Below are positions 1 through 9,745 of a stretch of 51,171 nt of DNA, piece after piece (position 1 is the stretch's first letter; each line of letters begins with the position of its first letter). Below the pieces are notes generated by a model. That model saw only the letters and a list, made by a program, of their open reading frames with translations. It searched no databases and was not told the origin of the DNA. The stretch lies in contig CATKZK010000007.1 of NCBI GenBank assembly GCA_949841325.1, forward strand, positions 1 through 51,171, read 5' to 3'. The stretch comes from an uncultured Bacilli bacterium (GTDB lineage Bacteria > Bacillota_I > Bacilli_A > RF39 > UBA660). The translations under genes and the position numbers were made by a program.

Positions 1-81
1 ATACAAAACGGTTGAGACAGCGGCAAAACCAATCGCCATCAACATGATTGCTGCAACAATCAACATTTTCCTCTTCTTCAT
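1..81 (-). CDS. Partial exported protein, SipW-type signal segment
   Basis: The first 27 codons of a minus-strand gene are visible and the rest lies beyond the left edge. They encode a Lys/Arg-rich start, a hydrophobic stretch and the ending GFAAVSTVLY. That pattern is common in Firmicutes proteins handled by SipW-type signal peptidases. The ATG at 79-81 follows GAGGAA closely; an alternative ATG five codons in follows AAGAGGAAA. The gene lies just after the T4SS operon terminator and is probably a separate unit. The mature function cannot be inferred. Confidence 0.6.
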   Translation of the reverse strand, partial: MKKRKMLIVAAIMLMAIGFAAVSTVLY

Positions 82-203
82 TTCCTCACAACTTTCTAAA
101 AAATAAAGGAATTTCTCTACTCTCTAGTCTGATTGTACCATTTTTTTAGCAAGTCCTAATAGATATGTCAAGAGGTATTTTCTTCAATTTATACATTTTA
201 TTG

Positions 204-229
204 ACAAAAAAAAGAAGCCATAGCTTCTT
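204..229 (-). terminator. Terminator of the T4SS operon
   Basis: Read on the minus strand, a 7-bp stem (AAGAAGC/GCTTCTT, loop of 4) is followed by a run of T. The stem overlaps the stop codon of the virD4-like gene, so it ends the whole secretion operon. Confidence 0.85.
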
Positions 230-2738
230 AATCATCCAAATCAAAGAAATCATCAAAGTAAGCATCATCTGAAACGGACGTTTTATTCTCAGATACCTTT
301 TCTTGAACAACTTCTTCCTTTTTTATTTCTTTTTCTACTGGCTCAGCCTTAATATACTCTTTTTCTACTATAGGCTTTTCTTCTACCTTTGGTTCAATAA
401 CAGATGTCGTTTCCTCTACTTCTTTTGAAAGAACTTCTTCCTTCGATTTAGCATTTAATAAATCTGAGAAAGTTTCAATCTTGACATTCTCTCTTCGTGG
501 CATTTCTTTTTTTTCTTCAATAATTGGTGCTTTCATTGGAGACGTTTCTATCGCTTCTACACCGTCAATAACATCCGTTTTAGGCGTGCTATTTTTCACT
601 TGCATTGAAGCAATGTTGGCAAATGGATTCGATTCTACAATATTTGTTTTATCAATTATAGACTGTTGATTAATCTTTAATGGCGAATTCTCCACTTCTT
701 TTTGTTCTTCTTTTTCCACAAGTGGTTTTGTCTCTAAAGCAGGAGATTCTAATTCTTTTTTCTTTTTTTCTTCCTCTTCTTTTTCTTGCGCTTCAAGTTC
801 AGCAATTTTAGCATCAATTCTCTTTACAAGATCATCTACATCAAAAGTTGGTCCTCCAGCTGGTTTTTGCATGGATGACTTAGGTCTTGCAAAAGGATCC
901 TTTCCCGCATTGCGTGCTGCCATAAATTCTTCAAAAGTTGGAATTTTAGGCATTGGTCTATCTCCTCCAAAAGGATTAAAATCTAGAAGCCCTGGTTTCT
1001 TAGGATCAAGCCCATCCATCATCTTACTCTTTTTACGCACCTTCACATGTTCTTTAATATCAAAAAGTTGAATCTCTTTTTTCTCACGAGTAGTAAATTC
1101 TGCTTTCCCAAAGTCTTTATCTCCCCAATCGACATTAAAACCTTGTACTAACTGAGTCTTAAATGGGTGGTAACGATTTCGTAAAATGATAACTTCATTC
1201 ATCTTCATCTTTTGTAAATCAGAAATAGTCACTAAAGGCTGACTTGCTGTCTTATCATCTTTTTTTGATTTAACTTCCCCACACATCTTTGAAATTTCTT
1301 CCAAAGCTGAAAGTTCAGTCGTAAGCAAGTAAATCAAGTTACCACAGTTAGAACGAATTGTCTCTGCATCTTCTTTTCCATAGACTTCATTTAACTGTGC
1401 AAAGTTTTGAATGATAAAAGTAAAACGAATTTGTCTCGAACGTGCAGCTGTAACCATTGTTGTAACATCTTTAAGAGGTGGCATATTAGCAAACTCATCT
1501 AATATAAAATTTGTTCTTACAGGAAGCTTTCCTCCTGATTCTTGTGCAACATCAATTAAAGTTTCATAACATTGCTTAATAAAAATAGTAGCCAAAGCAT
1601 GATATGTTGTTTTCTCATCATGAATAATCATAAAAACAGCCGTTTTCTGTTTTCCAACATCACGCATATCAAAGTCAGAATGAGAAAGCATCTCTGATAA
1701 TTGTTCACGAGAGGCAAATAGACGAATTTTTTGACGGAATACCGCTAAAATACTTCCCTTTGTCTCATTTGGAGAGTTAATTGTATTGCTGGCAAAAGTA
1801 TAGGGACTCGAAGATTCTCCTTTTAAAGTGAAGTATTCTTTTATATAATTTGACCCCGCACCAAATTTTTCTTCACCAACAGTTGTCATATAACTAACAG
1901 TATTGATATTTACTTCTTCCTCTTTGGCATCTTCAAATAATCCTAAAACACATCCTGAAAAGTAGTCACTAGCTGAATTTGACCAAAAAGGATCTTGCGC
2001 TTTTGGATCAGCTAATATATTTAAAGCAACGTCATCTACTAATTCGATGGCCTTATCAACATTTCCTGCCTTATATAATCTATAAGGTAATGTAAGTGGA
2101 TTCCAAGCATTTCCAAGTGTTGGATCACGGAAATTGAGCACAACAATCTTATAACCTAAAGACTTCATTAATTCAGCATGATTTTTATAAATCTCTCCTT
2201 TAGGATCTGTAAAGATCATACTTTCACCATGCTTACAAAGACTATAAATTAAAGGGTCAACAACAGCTGTTGTCTTACCAGATCCAGTAACACCAATAAC
2301 TAATGTATGATTTTCCGAATCATCAACCCACATATTTTTTCCATCATTTATAAAGACAACGCCACCAACTTCAGCTGAGACATCTTTAACTCCAACACGA
2401 TAGATTTTGTAGGCTTTTTTCATCTCTTTTTCCGTTAACCAACGTGAATAGCCACCTTCTTCTTTTTTTCCAAAAGAGATTCCAATACCAAATCCTCTTT
2501 GATGTTCAAAAATCGTAGATGAAACGCTAAAAAAAATAGCGACTAATACGGCAAAAAAGACAAATAAAGTAACAGGTAAATAGGCACCTGTAAAAGCTTC
2601 AGAAGGATTCAATCCTTTAAACCCATCTCCATTAATAAGAGCCAATACATTCAGTACTGCAATTGCACAAAAATAAAGTAATACGACACAAAACCCACTA
2701 AAAATAGCAGCATCTTTTGGGGAAACTTTAAATTTCAT
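228..2738 (-). CDS. VirD4/TraG-type coupling ATPase of a type IV secretion system
   Basis: This is the coupling protein that recruits substrates (DNA or protein) to the T4SS channel at the cytoplasmic membrane. The N-terminus has two membrane segments (about residues 10-35 and 52-75). The Walker A motif GVTGSGKTT is at 149-157 and the Walker B motif with DE at 414-415, in ILDEFAN, the usual TraG/VirD4 signature. After about residue 560 the chain becomes a 270-residue Lys/Glu/Pro-rich, probably disordered tail ending in an acidic DDAYFDDFFDLDD patch. At 836 residues it is longer than typical VirD4 because of this tail, which could be a substrate or adaptor docking arm (inference). It is the last gene of the operon. 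A good ribosome-binding site (AAGGAAGG) precedes the ATG. No relaxase gene is next to it. Confidence 0.93.
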   Translation of the reverse strand: MKFKVSPKDAAIFSGFCVVLLYFCAIAVLNVLALINGDGFKGLNPSEAFTGAYLPVTLFVFFAVLVAIFFSVSSTIFEHQRGFGIGISFGKKEEGGYSRWLTEKEMKKAYKIYRVGVKDVSAEVGGVVFINDGKNMWVDDSENHTLVIGVTGSGKTTAVVDPLIYSLCKHGESMIFTDPKGEIYKNHAELMKSLGYKIVVLNFRDPTLGNAWNPLTLPYRLYKAGNVDKAIELVDDVALNILADPKAQDPFWSNSASDYFSGCVLGLFEDAKEEEVNINTVSYMTTVGEEKFGAGSNYIKEYFTLKGESSSPYTFASNTINSPNETKGSILAVFRQKIRLFASREQLSEMLSHSDFDMRDVGKQKTAVFMIIHDEKTTYHALATIFIKQCYETLIDVAQESGGKLPVRTNFILDEFANMPPLKDVTTMVTAARSRQIRFTFIIQNFAQLNEVYGKEDAETIRSNCGNLIYLLTTELSALEEISKMCGEVKSKKDDKTASQPLVTISDLQKMKMNEVIILRNRYHPFKTQLVQGFNVDWGDKDFGKAEFTTREKKEIQLFDIKEHVKVRKKSKMMDGLDPKKPGLLDFNPFGGDRPMPKIPTFEEFMAARNAGKDPFARPKSSMQKPAGGPTFDVDDLVKRIDAKIAELEAQEKEEEEKKKKELESPALETKPLVEKEEQKEVENSPLKINQQSIIDKTNIVESNPFANIASMQVKNSTPKTDVIDGVEAIETSPMKAPIIEEKKEMPRRENVKIETFSDLLNAKSKEEVLSKEVEETTSVIEPKVEEKPIVEKEYIKAEPVEKEIKKEEVVQEKVSENKTSVSDDAYFDDFFDLDD

Positions 2739-2794
2739 ATTAGCCCTTCCTTCTCTTCGTATATTATAAACTATTTTCGTCTTTTTTTCTACTA

Positions 2795-3409
2795 TTATTT
2801 ATTCGCATTTATAATTTTTCTAAAAGCATGTAAAAGAACAATAAGAAGACAAAGTCCTAAAATTGAAAAAATGATGACATAGATTTTTTTTCTCGTCTTG
2901 ATTTCTTCTTTTTTCTCTTCTACTTTCGCTTCTTCTGTTGTGATTTCTTTTGTGTTTTGTATAGATTGAGTCGTTGAAGTTGTTGAAGTTGTTGTACTTC
3001 CCTTCCCTTCGTTTCCATAGATACGTGCCCATTCTTCATCAGTAATTGTGGGAAGCGTCGTATTTTGTTTTTTTTGCGTATTTTTTACTAAAACATCAAT
3101 GTAAAGATCATTGTTTTCATATCTTGAGTTGTAGTCTAGTAAATAGGTCCCAATATAATCCTCTTCTACAGCAAGAGAATCAACAACAAAACTTCCCTCT
3201 GGTATATTGGTTAAAGTAGAGGCATAATGATTTTTCTTTTCCAAATCCACTTCTATTTCATTGTCATTTACATCTGTTGTCAAAAGGATAATAGCGTTGA
3301 TTTTTTCTGTATCTACATTTTCATCAAAAGAAGTAAAGAAATGAACATTCATTGCAAAACAGACATTAGGAAATAGCAATATCGCAAAAAGAAAAAGCCA
3401 TTTTTTCAT
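2795..3409 (-). CDS. Stalked membrane-anchored surface protein of the T4SS operon
   Basis: I do not recognise a family. The protein has a clear signal peptide (residues 1-19, ending CFA), a predicted beta-rich head of about 100 residues, a Ser/Thr repeat stalk (about 137-150), a charged Glu/Lys segment and one C-terminal membrane helix (about 175-196) with a short basic cytoplasmic tail. This type I topology presents the head outside the membrane. It sits between the NlpC/P60 gene and virD4 with short gaps and its own AGGAG site, so it is probably a wall-spanning or surface component of the secretion machine. Its position suggests it was kept as part of the apparatus. The role is inferred from context only. 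Confidence 0.7.
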   Translation of the reverse strand: MKKWLFLFAILLFPNVCFAMNVHFFTSFDENVDTEKINAIILLTTDVNDNEIEVDLEKKNHYASTLTNIPEGSFVVDSLAVEEDYIGTYLLDYNSRYENNDLYIDVLVKNTQKKQNTTLPTITDEEWARIYGNEGKGSTTTSTTSTTQSIQNTKEITTEEAKVEEKKEEIKTRKKIYVIIFSILGLCLLIVLLHAFRKIINANK

Positions 3410-3423
3410 TCTATCACTCCTCT

Positions 3424-4545
3424 TTAATTGACCCCTGAATAACGCAAGTAATATTCAAAAGAGTTATATTTTCCCGTAATAACACCTTTTTTTCTACCTG
3501 CAGCATGTACATATGTTCCGTTTCCAAGATAGATACCTGTATGGCCATCTTGATTTCCTTTTCTTATTTTTAAACCAACATCCCCTGGTTGTAACTCTTC
3601 TTTTGTAATCAAAGTAAAATTCTTCCCAATAAGGGTATAAAGAGTTGAAGTGGTTAAATATGTAGTTCCTGCATCTAAACTCGGATTAACGCCCGTTGCA
3701 GTCCACAAGGCCCATTGAACAAATCCCGCACAATCTACCCCAGCTTCAGGAAACCCAGAAGCACCAGGTCCTGTTGGATGTCCTCCATAAAGGTATTTCG
3801 ATCCTACTTTAGAAGTGGCAGCTAATACAATGGCTTTTCTAGTATCACTTAAATCATTATAATTAGTACCTGAATTCGCAAAAATTTGTTGAGTCAAAGA
3901 TCCTGTTACCATATTGGATCCAATTGAATTTGACCCCATCTCGCCTTCAAATACGTCTGTGATTTGAACCATTCCACCAATAACTGGTCCCATGATAACC
4001 ACTAAGATAATAAGAACGAATCCTACAACACTACATCCAATCATAGCTGCATGACGAATTGTCTTTTTCTTAATTGTTCTTTTTACTTTATTGATATCTT
4101 TTGCAGCCTCGAGTACTTTTCCTTCTTTTAAATCTCCTACCACATCCATCGCTTCATTAGCAACATCTGTAACACCAGATTTTTCTAAGACATCGGCTGT
4201 CGTTTTAATCACTTTGTTTTGTTCTGCAATATCTGAAATCGTTCCAATTGCTTGATTAACTGGTTCACTATTTAAAACTTCTTTATCTTTTCCTAAAGAA
4301 GCTCCTCCCGTTCCATAAGCCGCTAGCCCACGTCCTCCAGCTGTTATGAGTTTTTTAACACTACTATCCTTTAGTTCCCCATCTTGGCCAATCTCTTTTC
4401 CTGGAGCAATAGAATCTCCTACTTGATAATCATCAGCTAAATAAGTTCCATTGTTTTGATATCCAAGACCAGAATTTCCTAAAGTAGAATCAGTAGATGA
4501 ACGATTAGATTTCATCATATTTCTAAAACTATTATCAAAATTCAT
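3424..4545 (-). CDS. NlpC/P60 peptidoglycan hydrolase of the T4SS (VirB1/CwlT-like role)
   Basis: This is a membrane-anchored cell-wall endopeptidase, the type of enzyme that opens peptidoglycan for Gram-positive T4SS. There is no cleavable signal. A 160-residue Gly/Asp/Lys-rich cytoplasmic region comes first, then one membrane helix (about 168-192), then the NlpC/P60 domain at about 225-373. The predicted triad is Cys272 (in VDCAGF), His335 (in GHTGIYLG) and His347 (in YVHAAG). The SLT domain found in CwlT of ICEBs1 or Tn916 is absent; a muramidase-like domain is instead on the upstream 781-residue protein. The gene starts after a GGAGG site and lies 15 nt downstream of the second VirB8-like gene. 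The long cytoplasmic leader is unusual and may contact the ATPases (inference). Confidence 0.88.
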   Translation of the reverse strand: MNFDNSFRNMMKSNRSSTDSTLGNSGLGYQNNGTYLADDYQVGDSIAPGKEIGQDGELKDSSVKKLITAGGRGLAAYGTGGASLGKDKEVLNSEPVNQAIGTISDIAEQNKVIKTTADVLEKSGVTDVANEAMDVVGDLKEGKVLEAAKDINKVKRTIKKKTIRHAAMIGCSVVGFVLIILVVIMGPVIGGMVQITDVFEGEMGSNSIGSNMVTGSLTQQIFANSGTNYNDLSDTRKAIVLAATSKVGSKYLYGGHPTGPGASGFPEAGVDCAGFVQWALWTATGVNPSLDAGTTYLTTSTLYTLIGKNFTLITKEELQPGDVGLKIRKGNQDGHTGIYLGNGTYVHAAGRKKGVITGKYNSFEYYLRYSGVN

Positions 4546-4560
4546 CTACTTCACCTCCTA

Positions 4561-5061
4561 TTATCTTACCTGTCCCTTTAAAGTAATTTTAATGTTCATA
4601 ACGCCTTTTTCAACAATTTCATATTGATAATTTTCTGTATCAATAACAAGATAACCATTTGCTGTTTTTTGATAAACACGAACCTTATTCTCTTTACTCT
4701 TTACAGTAATTCGCTTTTTCATTTCTTTTTTATACTCTTCTATTTTATCATGAAAAGACGTCTTTGTCTCCTCACTTAACATACTCCAAGCTTTCTCTTG
4801 ATCCATCAATAAAGCATTTAAATACATTTGATAGTATCTTTCTACCATATCTAATTCTTCAATACGCATCACTTTATATTCATTATCTTCATAATGATGC
4901 ATATTATAAGTCTCTATAGAGCCATTTCTATCTCCACTTTGATATACAATATTTCCTAGAATAAAGCGAAAAAGCGAAAAAGCAGTAAACACAAGAACAA
5001 CAACTCCTAAAAGAATAAGAAGAATTCGATTTTCCTTTAAACTCTTTTTAAACTCATTCAT
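4561..5061 (-). CDS. VirB8/TcpC-like bitopic T4SS protein, copy 2
   Basis: This is a small bitopic protein: a cytoplasmic N-terminus of about 15 residues, one membrane helix (about 15-37) and an extracellular domain of about 125 residues. That domain has a helix-rich half followed by a strand-rich half, the layout of NTF2-fold VirB8/TcpC domains. I chose the ATG at 5059-5061, because GGAG lies 9 nt before it and it overlaps the TGA of the upstream gene by 8 nt, which suggests translational coupling. Longer TTG/ATG starts up to 5076 have no proper site. The family assignment rests on topology, size and operon position rather than on a sequence motif. Confidence 0.65.
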   Translation of the reverse strand: MNEFKKSLKENRILLILLGVVVLVFTAFSLFRFILGNIVYQSGDRNGSIETYNMHHYEDNEYKVMRIEELDMVERYYQMYLNALLMDQEKAWSMLSEETKTSFHDKIEEYKKEMKKRITVKSKENKVRVYQKTANGYLVIDTENYQYEIVEKGVMNIKITLKGQVR

Positions 5062-5578
5062 GGCACTCATCTCCAAACGTTTTCTCTTCTATAGAACGTA
5101 TAGAAAAATGAAAACTACTCTCATCTAATACGACTTGATAAAAGGCTTCTCGGTAACTCTTTTGTTCATTTAACCCAACAACTGATCCCTTTACTAAAAA
5201 ATATGTTATATTTTCGCCCACTCTTTTTTCACACATCATGCCTGATTGAAATGAAATACTTACTTTTTCCTTTTTTAATTCAGTTAAAACAGTCTCTTCT
5301 GTTAAATTCTGTTCCTCTTTATATTGCTCATCTAAAATATGTAAAACACTTTCTTTATTTCCTGCATTAAGAAACTGGTAAAATTTATCCACTGTAGATG
5401 AGACGGTATAATAACGACTATAGTCAGTCACAAGATGATAATTTTTGTCAAAAGAAGAAGAGTTTCTATTAAAATCTATTTTTAAAAAGCGAAGAAAAAA
5501 GAAGAGAATAAGAACAATCATTCCCAAAAGAATCCAAAAGAGTATGACTTTTTTTTGTGTTTGGTCTAATTCTTTCAT
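5054..5578 (-). CDS. VirB8/TcpC-like bitopic T4SS protein, copy 1
   Basis: The protein has a short basic N-terminus, one membrane helix (about 10-30) and a 140-residue extracellular domain. Within that domain, helices with a YYTVSSTVDKFYQFLN-type segment come first and beta strands follow. The architecture parallels the next gene, so the operon carries a tandem pair of VirB8-like subunits, as several Gram-positive T4SS do. A strong GAGGAG site precedes the ATG. The likely role is a scaffold of the inner-membrane channel. The assignment comes from topology and context. Confidence 0.65.
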   Translation of the reverse strand: MKELDQTQKKVILFWILLGMIVLILFFFLRFLKIDFNRNSSSFDKNYHLVTDYSRYYTVSSTVDKFYQFLNAGNKESVLHILDEQYKEEQNLTEETVLTELKKEKVSISFQSGMMCEKRVGENITYFLVKGSVVGLNEQKSYREAFYQVVLDESSFHFSIRSIEEKTFGDECHE

Positions 5579-5587
5579 ATTCTCCTC

Positions 5588-7933
5588 CTATAATCCAAAT
5601 AAATTATGTCTCGTTGGACTCATCTTGTCATTCACTTGCCAAAGTGCATAAGCTTTTTGGTCTTCATCTGTTGATCGAATACAACTTCCCGAACCATCTT
5701 TTTCACACTTTGCTTCACTACAGCTCTGTCCAACAACACTTGCTCGTTCAGCCGCCATATACTTTTTGATATAGGGATAATAGGCACATCCACCAATTCC
5801 CCAATCGATATTCCCTTTTGAGTTTCGCAATTCTTTTACCCAATACTTTCCAATATAGGCATATTTCATCATCATATCAGAAGCATTTTCATAAGAAGAA
5901 ACAGTTGCTGCAAACCCTTTAATTCCCTCTTCTAAATTGCGATATTGACTACATACTTTCGTTCCTTTTCCATTATAACAACGGATTCCCCAATAATTAT
6001 TTGAACCATTGCTTATCCCTGGTGAAAAACCTTCGGAAATGGCACGTATAACCACTAATTCGGGATTTACATTATTTGCAACTGAAACATCATATACTTC
6101 TTCTGCATGTCCTACAAATACATTTAAAAATACTTTCATTTCTTTAGAGGAACAGCTATGGTTGTTACAATATGTTCTCATTTTGGAAACAAATTCTGCT
6201 TTAGTTAAAGAAGTTTGATGAACAGAAAAATCTCCTGATGCAAGCTTTGGTCTTGGATTTGATGCACTCATATAGTTTAATACATCTACAGCAAATGAAA
6301 CATCAGCCCCACCTTTACGAAGTTCAAAATGTAAAATATCATCATTGGTTCTTCCCGTATGTCCAACATGTCCAATGACTTGCCCTTGTAAAACAGTATC
6401 TCCTACTGTGATTTCATAGATATCATGTAAGTGAGCATAAACCGTATAATCTCCATTGGTATGAGAAAGAACTATCATATTTCCATAGCCTTCATTACAG
6501 TCATAATCACCAACTGTACAGGAATTTATAATACTTACAACTTCTCCACTATAAACAGCAATGACATTCGTTCCGTTTGGAGCACTAATATCAATTCCAT
6601 AATTGATTTCCTCTTCTTTCGTTACTGGATTTGTTCTCGTTCCAAAATAACTCACAATATTTGTACTCACTGGATCTTTATCTGCAAATAAGACTCCATT
6701 TTTCTTTTCAGTTTCCCTACTTCCAATTGGCCAGTAAAAACTCTTACGTGTCGATTCTTCTTTTGACACTTCTATAAATTCAGACTCTCCACCTGACTCA
6801 TTATAAGAGATATTTAAACCATAGTCATTTAATATATCAATGATATCATCGATTATTCTTTTTCGCACTATCACTATTTGCTCTTCATAATCATCATATA
6901 AGCCCCTTGCTTCTAATGAATCACTACAGACATCATTCGTCATACATTTTACTCCCGCTGGCTCTAAAACAGTCTTCTTAAAACGCTCTTGTAAATGCGC
7001 TTTTTTATCAAAGTAAATATTTTGACTTAAAAAGTCAAAGTAACGATCTGTTGAAACGTGAGGATTATCATCATAAACATATGTCGATTTTTCAGGATAA
7101 TTAGCACCTATATTTTGACAATCTTCATATTTTTCATCTTTTGGCAGTCTTCTTAAAAATCCCATGGTTGCATTTCTTGGAAGTTTTTCATCATGTGCCC
7201 ATTTGCTCGAAAAATATTCCCAAAAGCCATATTCATAACTTGATAAACGATCAGCACATTTGGTCTTTTTAGAATACCCTCTTGCTGGCAAATCTACTAA
7301 TGCCCCTTCCTCACAATATAATCTTTCTGAATTATCTTCTAAAATTTCTTTTTTAGGATTGCCATAAACCCCATAACAACCCGTATTATAGGCAATCATA
7401 TTCTTTATTAACATTTTCAAAGTATCTTTTTCTTCTTCATAATAATTAGCAGTTGTCTCTCCATCTGCGTCATAATTATCTTCTATATTAATTGTGTCCA
7501 TTTCTGACTCATCAATAGCATACGAACCAGAAAAACTACGCCAACTTGCCTTATATTCCTCTCCTGTATCCGTTAAATCTGAAGGCGTCATATCAATAAA
7601 AACCGTTTCAATGATAATATTGTCATTGATATAGAGTCCTTCTTCTTGATATTTGGCAAGTAGTTTATATAATTTTTTATAAAATTTCTCTTGTTGTTTT
7701 AAAATTAAATCTTCACAAGTAGATTTATCCTCAGCATCTTTACAATATCCGCTCCAATATTCTTTATTAGCATCTTTAAAAGTATCCCAATCAAAATCTT
7801 GATATTGAAAAGAAGCTGAAGAGATTTGCAAAGGATGTAAAACACATACAAAAAAAAGAACAATAAAAGAAAACATAAGAATTTTTTTACTTACAACAGA
7901 TATTCTACAGTTTCTCTTTGTTCTTAATTTCAT
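5588..7933 (-). CDS. Exported wall-remodelling protein with degenerate M23 and muramidase-like domains
   Basis: A signal peptide (about 1-40, ending ISSA) is followed by about 350 residues of unassigned, Cys-containing, acidic sequence. A peptidase M23/LytM domain lies at about 420-545 and a lysozyme-like domain at about 600-745. In M23 the first zinc ligand (His of HxGxD) is Asn444. Asp448, the HxH pair His501/His503 and the later His535 are kept, so zinc binding is probably weak and the domain may only bind wall. The C-terminal domain has VNPELVVIRAISEGF with a candidate catalytic Glu, followed by NYWGI, as in glucosaminidase/SLT-type folds. There are many cysteines, unusual for a low-GC Gram-positive, so disulfides are possible. 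The gene sits between virB4 and the VirB8-like genes. The likely role is local wall opening for the channel. Confidence 0.8.
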   Translation of the reverse strand: MKLRTKRNCRISVVSKKILMFSFIVLFFVCVLHPLQISSASFQYQDFDWDTFKDANKEYWSGYCKDAEDKSTCEDLILKQQEKFYKKLYKLLAKYQEEGLYINDNIIIETVFIDMTPSDLTDTGEEYKASWRSFSGSYAIDESEMDTINIEDNYDADGETTANYYEEEKDTLKMLIKNMIAYNTGCYGVYGNPKKEILEDNSERLYCEEGALVDLPARGYSKKTKCADRLSSYEYGFWEYFSSKWAHDEKLPRNATMGFLRRLPKDEKYEDCQNIGANYPEKSTYVYDDNPHVSTDRYFDFLSQNIYFDKKAHLQERFKKTVLEPAGVKCMTNDVCSDSLEARGLYDDYEEQIVIVRKRIIDDIIDILNDYGLNISYNESGGESEFIEVSKEESTRKSFYWPIGSRETEKKNGVLFADKDPVSTNIVSYFGTRTNPVTKEEEINYGIDISAPNGTNVIAVYSGEVVSIINSCTVGDYDCNEGYGNMIVLSHTNGDYTVYAHLHDIYEITVGDTVLQGQVIGHVGHTGRTNDDILHFELRKGGADVSFAVDVLNYMSASNPRPKLASGDFSVHQTSLTKAEFVSKMRTYCNNHSCSSKEMKVFLNVFVGHAEEVYDVSVANNVNPELVVIRAISEGFSPGISNGSNNYWGIRCYNGKGTKVCSQYRNLEEGIKGFAATVSSYENASDMMMKYAYIGKYWVKELRNSKGNIDWGIGGCAYYPYIKKYMAAERASVVGQSCSEAKCEKDGSGSCIRSTDEDQKAYALWQVNDKMSPTRHNLFGL

Positions 7934-7951
7934 TTTATTTCACCGCCTTAA

Positions 7952-9745
7952 TTATAGTCCGCCGCCACTTCCGAATGAATCTAATTCATCCTGTGTAAGT
8001 TCTACATGGATACGCATTCTTCTAGAACCACAGACAAACAAAGCTTCTCCTTGAGTGTATGATTTTATACTTTCTTTTTCAGCATCATTTAAGTCAATCA
8101 ATTTTGCCAAATCTTCAACAGCTTGTTTGCGAAGTCCCATAATCAGATAATAGGAAGCATTATCAAAAATGGCTTTTCCATGCATAATGACATTTTCTGA
8201 TGCAAAGTCTGTCGGTTGTTGTGTAATAATAATCGTTCCTGTATTGTATTTTCGACTTCTTCTTTGCATTTGAGCAAGATATTCTGCACCTAGTTCATTA
8301 TTTCCAGAGAGTAAAATATGCGCTTCATCTACCATCATAATCGTGTTTTTAGATTTATCTAAACACAATCCCCAAGCATATTTTAAGATATTAAAGAACA
8401 GTGCATTTCGAATATTAGCATCACTATTCATGACTTCTTTTATATTAAAGACAATAAAGTCTGTATTTTGATTTACTGTCGTATGACCATTAAAATAATA
8501 GCGAAGCTCATTGACAAATGGTCGTACTCTTAGTTCAAGTCTCTCCATTACATCTTTTTCTCTAGTTGCCTCTGGCATAGAAAGTAACTTTCCTTTAATG
8601 GTTGCATATACATCATCAAAAATTGGATAATTATTTGGTTTAAAATTTGCAAAATTAGTATTAAAATCTATTCCAAATCTTTTATACGTCTCTTGAACAA
8701 CTTCTGAAAACATAGCAAGCACATCATCTTCGATTGTTGGAGAATAATACTTCATGAAAGCTTTAAGTGATTGTAAAGCTCTCGTCAATACAGTATATCC
8801 CAGTCCTTGAGCTAATTCTTCTTCATCAGAGTCAACGATCACTTCTAGTGGGTTTACCATTCCATAAATGCCACCCTTACCTAAATCAACATTAGTTCCG
8901 CCATTCATTCTACATAAATATTCATTTTCATTTTCTGGGTCTATACAAACAATTTGATAGCCATTGCGAATGTGATTGCGAAGTTGTAACTTGGCCGCTG
9001 TTGATTTTCCTGATCCAGAAGTACCAAGAATAATCATATTGGCATTATTTCGATTATGTTCTTTTTTTATTTGGTATAAAAATTGATTAAACAAAACAAC
9101 TCCACCAGAAAAATCAATTCCAAAAAGTGTCGATAACCCTGGGTCTTTTATACTATCAAATACAAAAGGATACATGGCTGCAATCGTTGGTGCAGGTATT
9201 GGAATACCGATACGCGATTCAACATCTTGTTTAGGGAATATCGGAAGCATCGATTTCAAGACTTTTTCTTGTTCAAACATCATTGGAATTGCTCGCATAT
9301 TTAATGCCGTTAAAAAGCTTTTAACCGATAATTTTTTCGAGTCTAATTCATCTTGTGTATCTGCAACAATCATAATATGCATTTGAAAATCAAAGATTTT
9401 TGACTGCGTTGCAGCTAACATTTGTACAAAGCTTTCCATTGATTCATAGTCAATGCGAATTCTTTCTTTTAATGTCGCATCACGTTCCTTCAAAAAATTT
9501 TCCTTTAACTCAGCAATTTCTTTATTGATGGTCTTTTGCATCGTTCCAAAATCAATTGGAATATGTTTAATACTAATCTTTACTCCTGGAATAGAAGAAA
9601 TATTGCTTAAAAATCCTGGTCCAATGATTTTAGGATACTCTAAAACTGTCAAAATAGTAGCATACTTATCACTAATCATAAACTCATTAATTTTAAAATT
9701 TAACCCCTTCGGAGCTATTTCACTCTTTAGTGACGCTTTAGACAT
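7952..9745 (-). CDS. VirB4-type ATPase of the type IV secretion system
   Basis: This is the conserved assembly/transport ATPase. An N-terminal VirB4 domain (about 1-200) precedes the P-loop domain. Walker A GTSGSGKST is at 241-249, and Walker B contains Asp473-Glu474 in MMVDEAHILL. A later ITQQPTDF segment is typical of VirB4/TraE. The 597-residue length is at the short end for the family because a further N-terminal-like portion is encoded by the preceding 197-residue gene. The ATG overlaps that gene's stop by 8 nt, so translation is probably coupled. Together with VirD4 and PrgI it makes the T4SS assignment firm. Confidence 0.95.
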   Translation of the reverse strand: MSKASLKSEIAPKGLNFKINEFMISDKYATILTVLEYPKIIGPGFLSNISSIPGVKISIKHIPIDFGTMQKTINKEIAELKENFLKERDATLKERIRIDYESMESFVQMLAATQSKIFDFQMHIMIVADTQDELDSKKLSVKSFLTALNMRAIPMMFEQEKVLKSMLPIFPKQDVESRIGIPIPAPTIAAMYPFVFDSIKDPGLSTLFGIDFSGGVVLFNQFLYQIKKEHNRNNANMIILGTSGSGKSTAAKLQLRNHIRNGYQIVCIDPENENEYLCRMNGGTNVDLGKGGIYGMVNPLEVIVDSDEEELAQGLGYTVLTRALQSLKAFMKYYSPTIEDDVLAMFSEVVQETYKRFGIDFNTNFANFKPNNYPIFDDVYATIKGKLLSMPEATREKDVMERLELRVRPFVNELRYYFNGHTTVNQNTDFIVFNIKEVMNSDANIRNALFFNILKYAWGLCLDKSKNTIMMVDEAHILLSGNNELGAEYLAQMQRRSRKYNTGTIIITQQPTDFASENVIMHGKAIFDNASYYLIMGLRKQAVEDLAKLIDLNDAEKESIKSYTQGEALFVCGSRRMRIHVELTQDELDSFGSGGGL

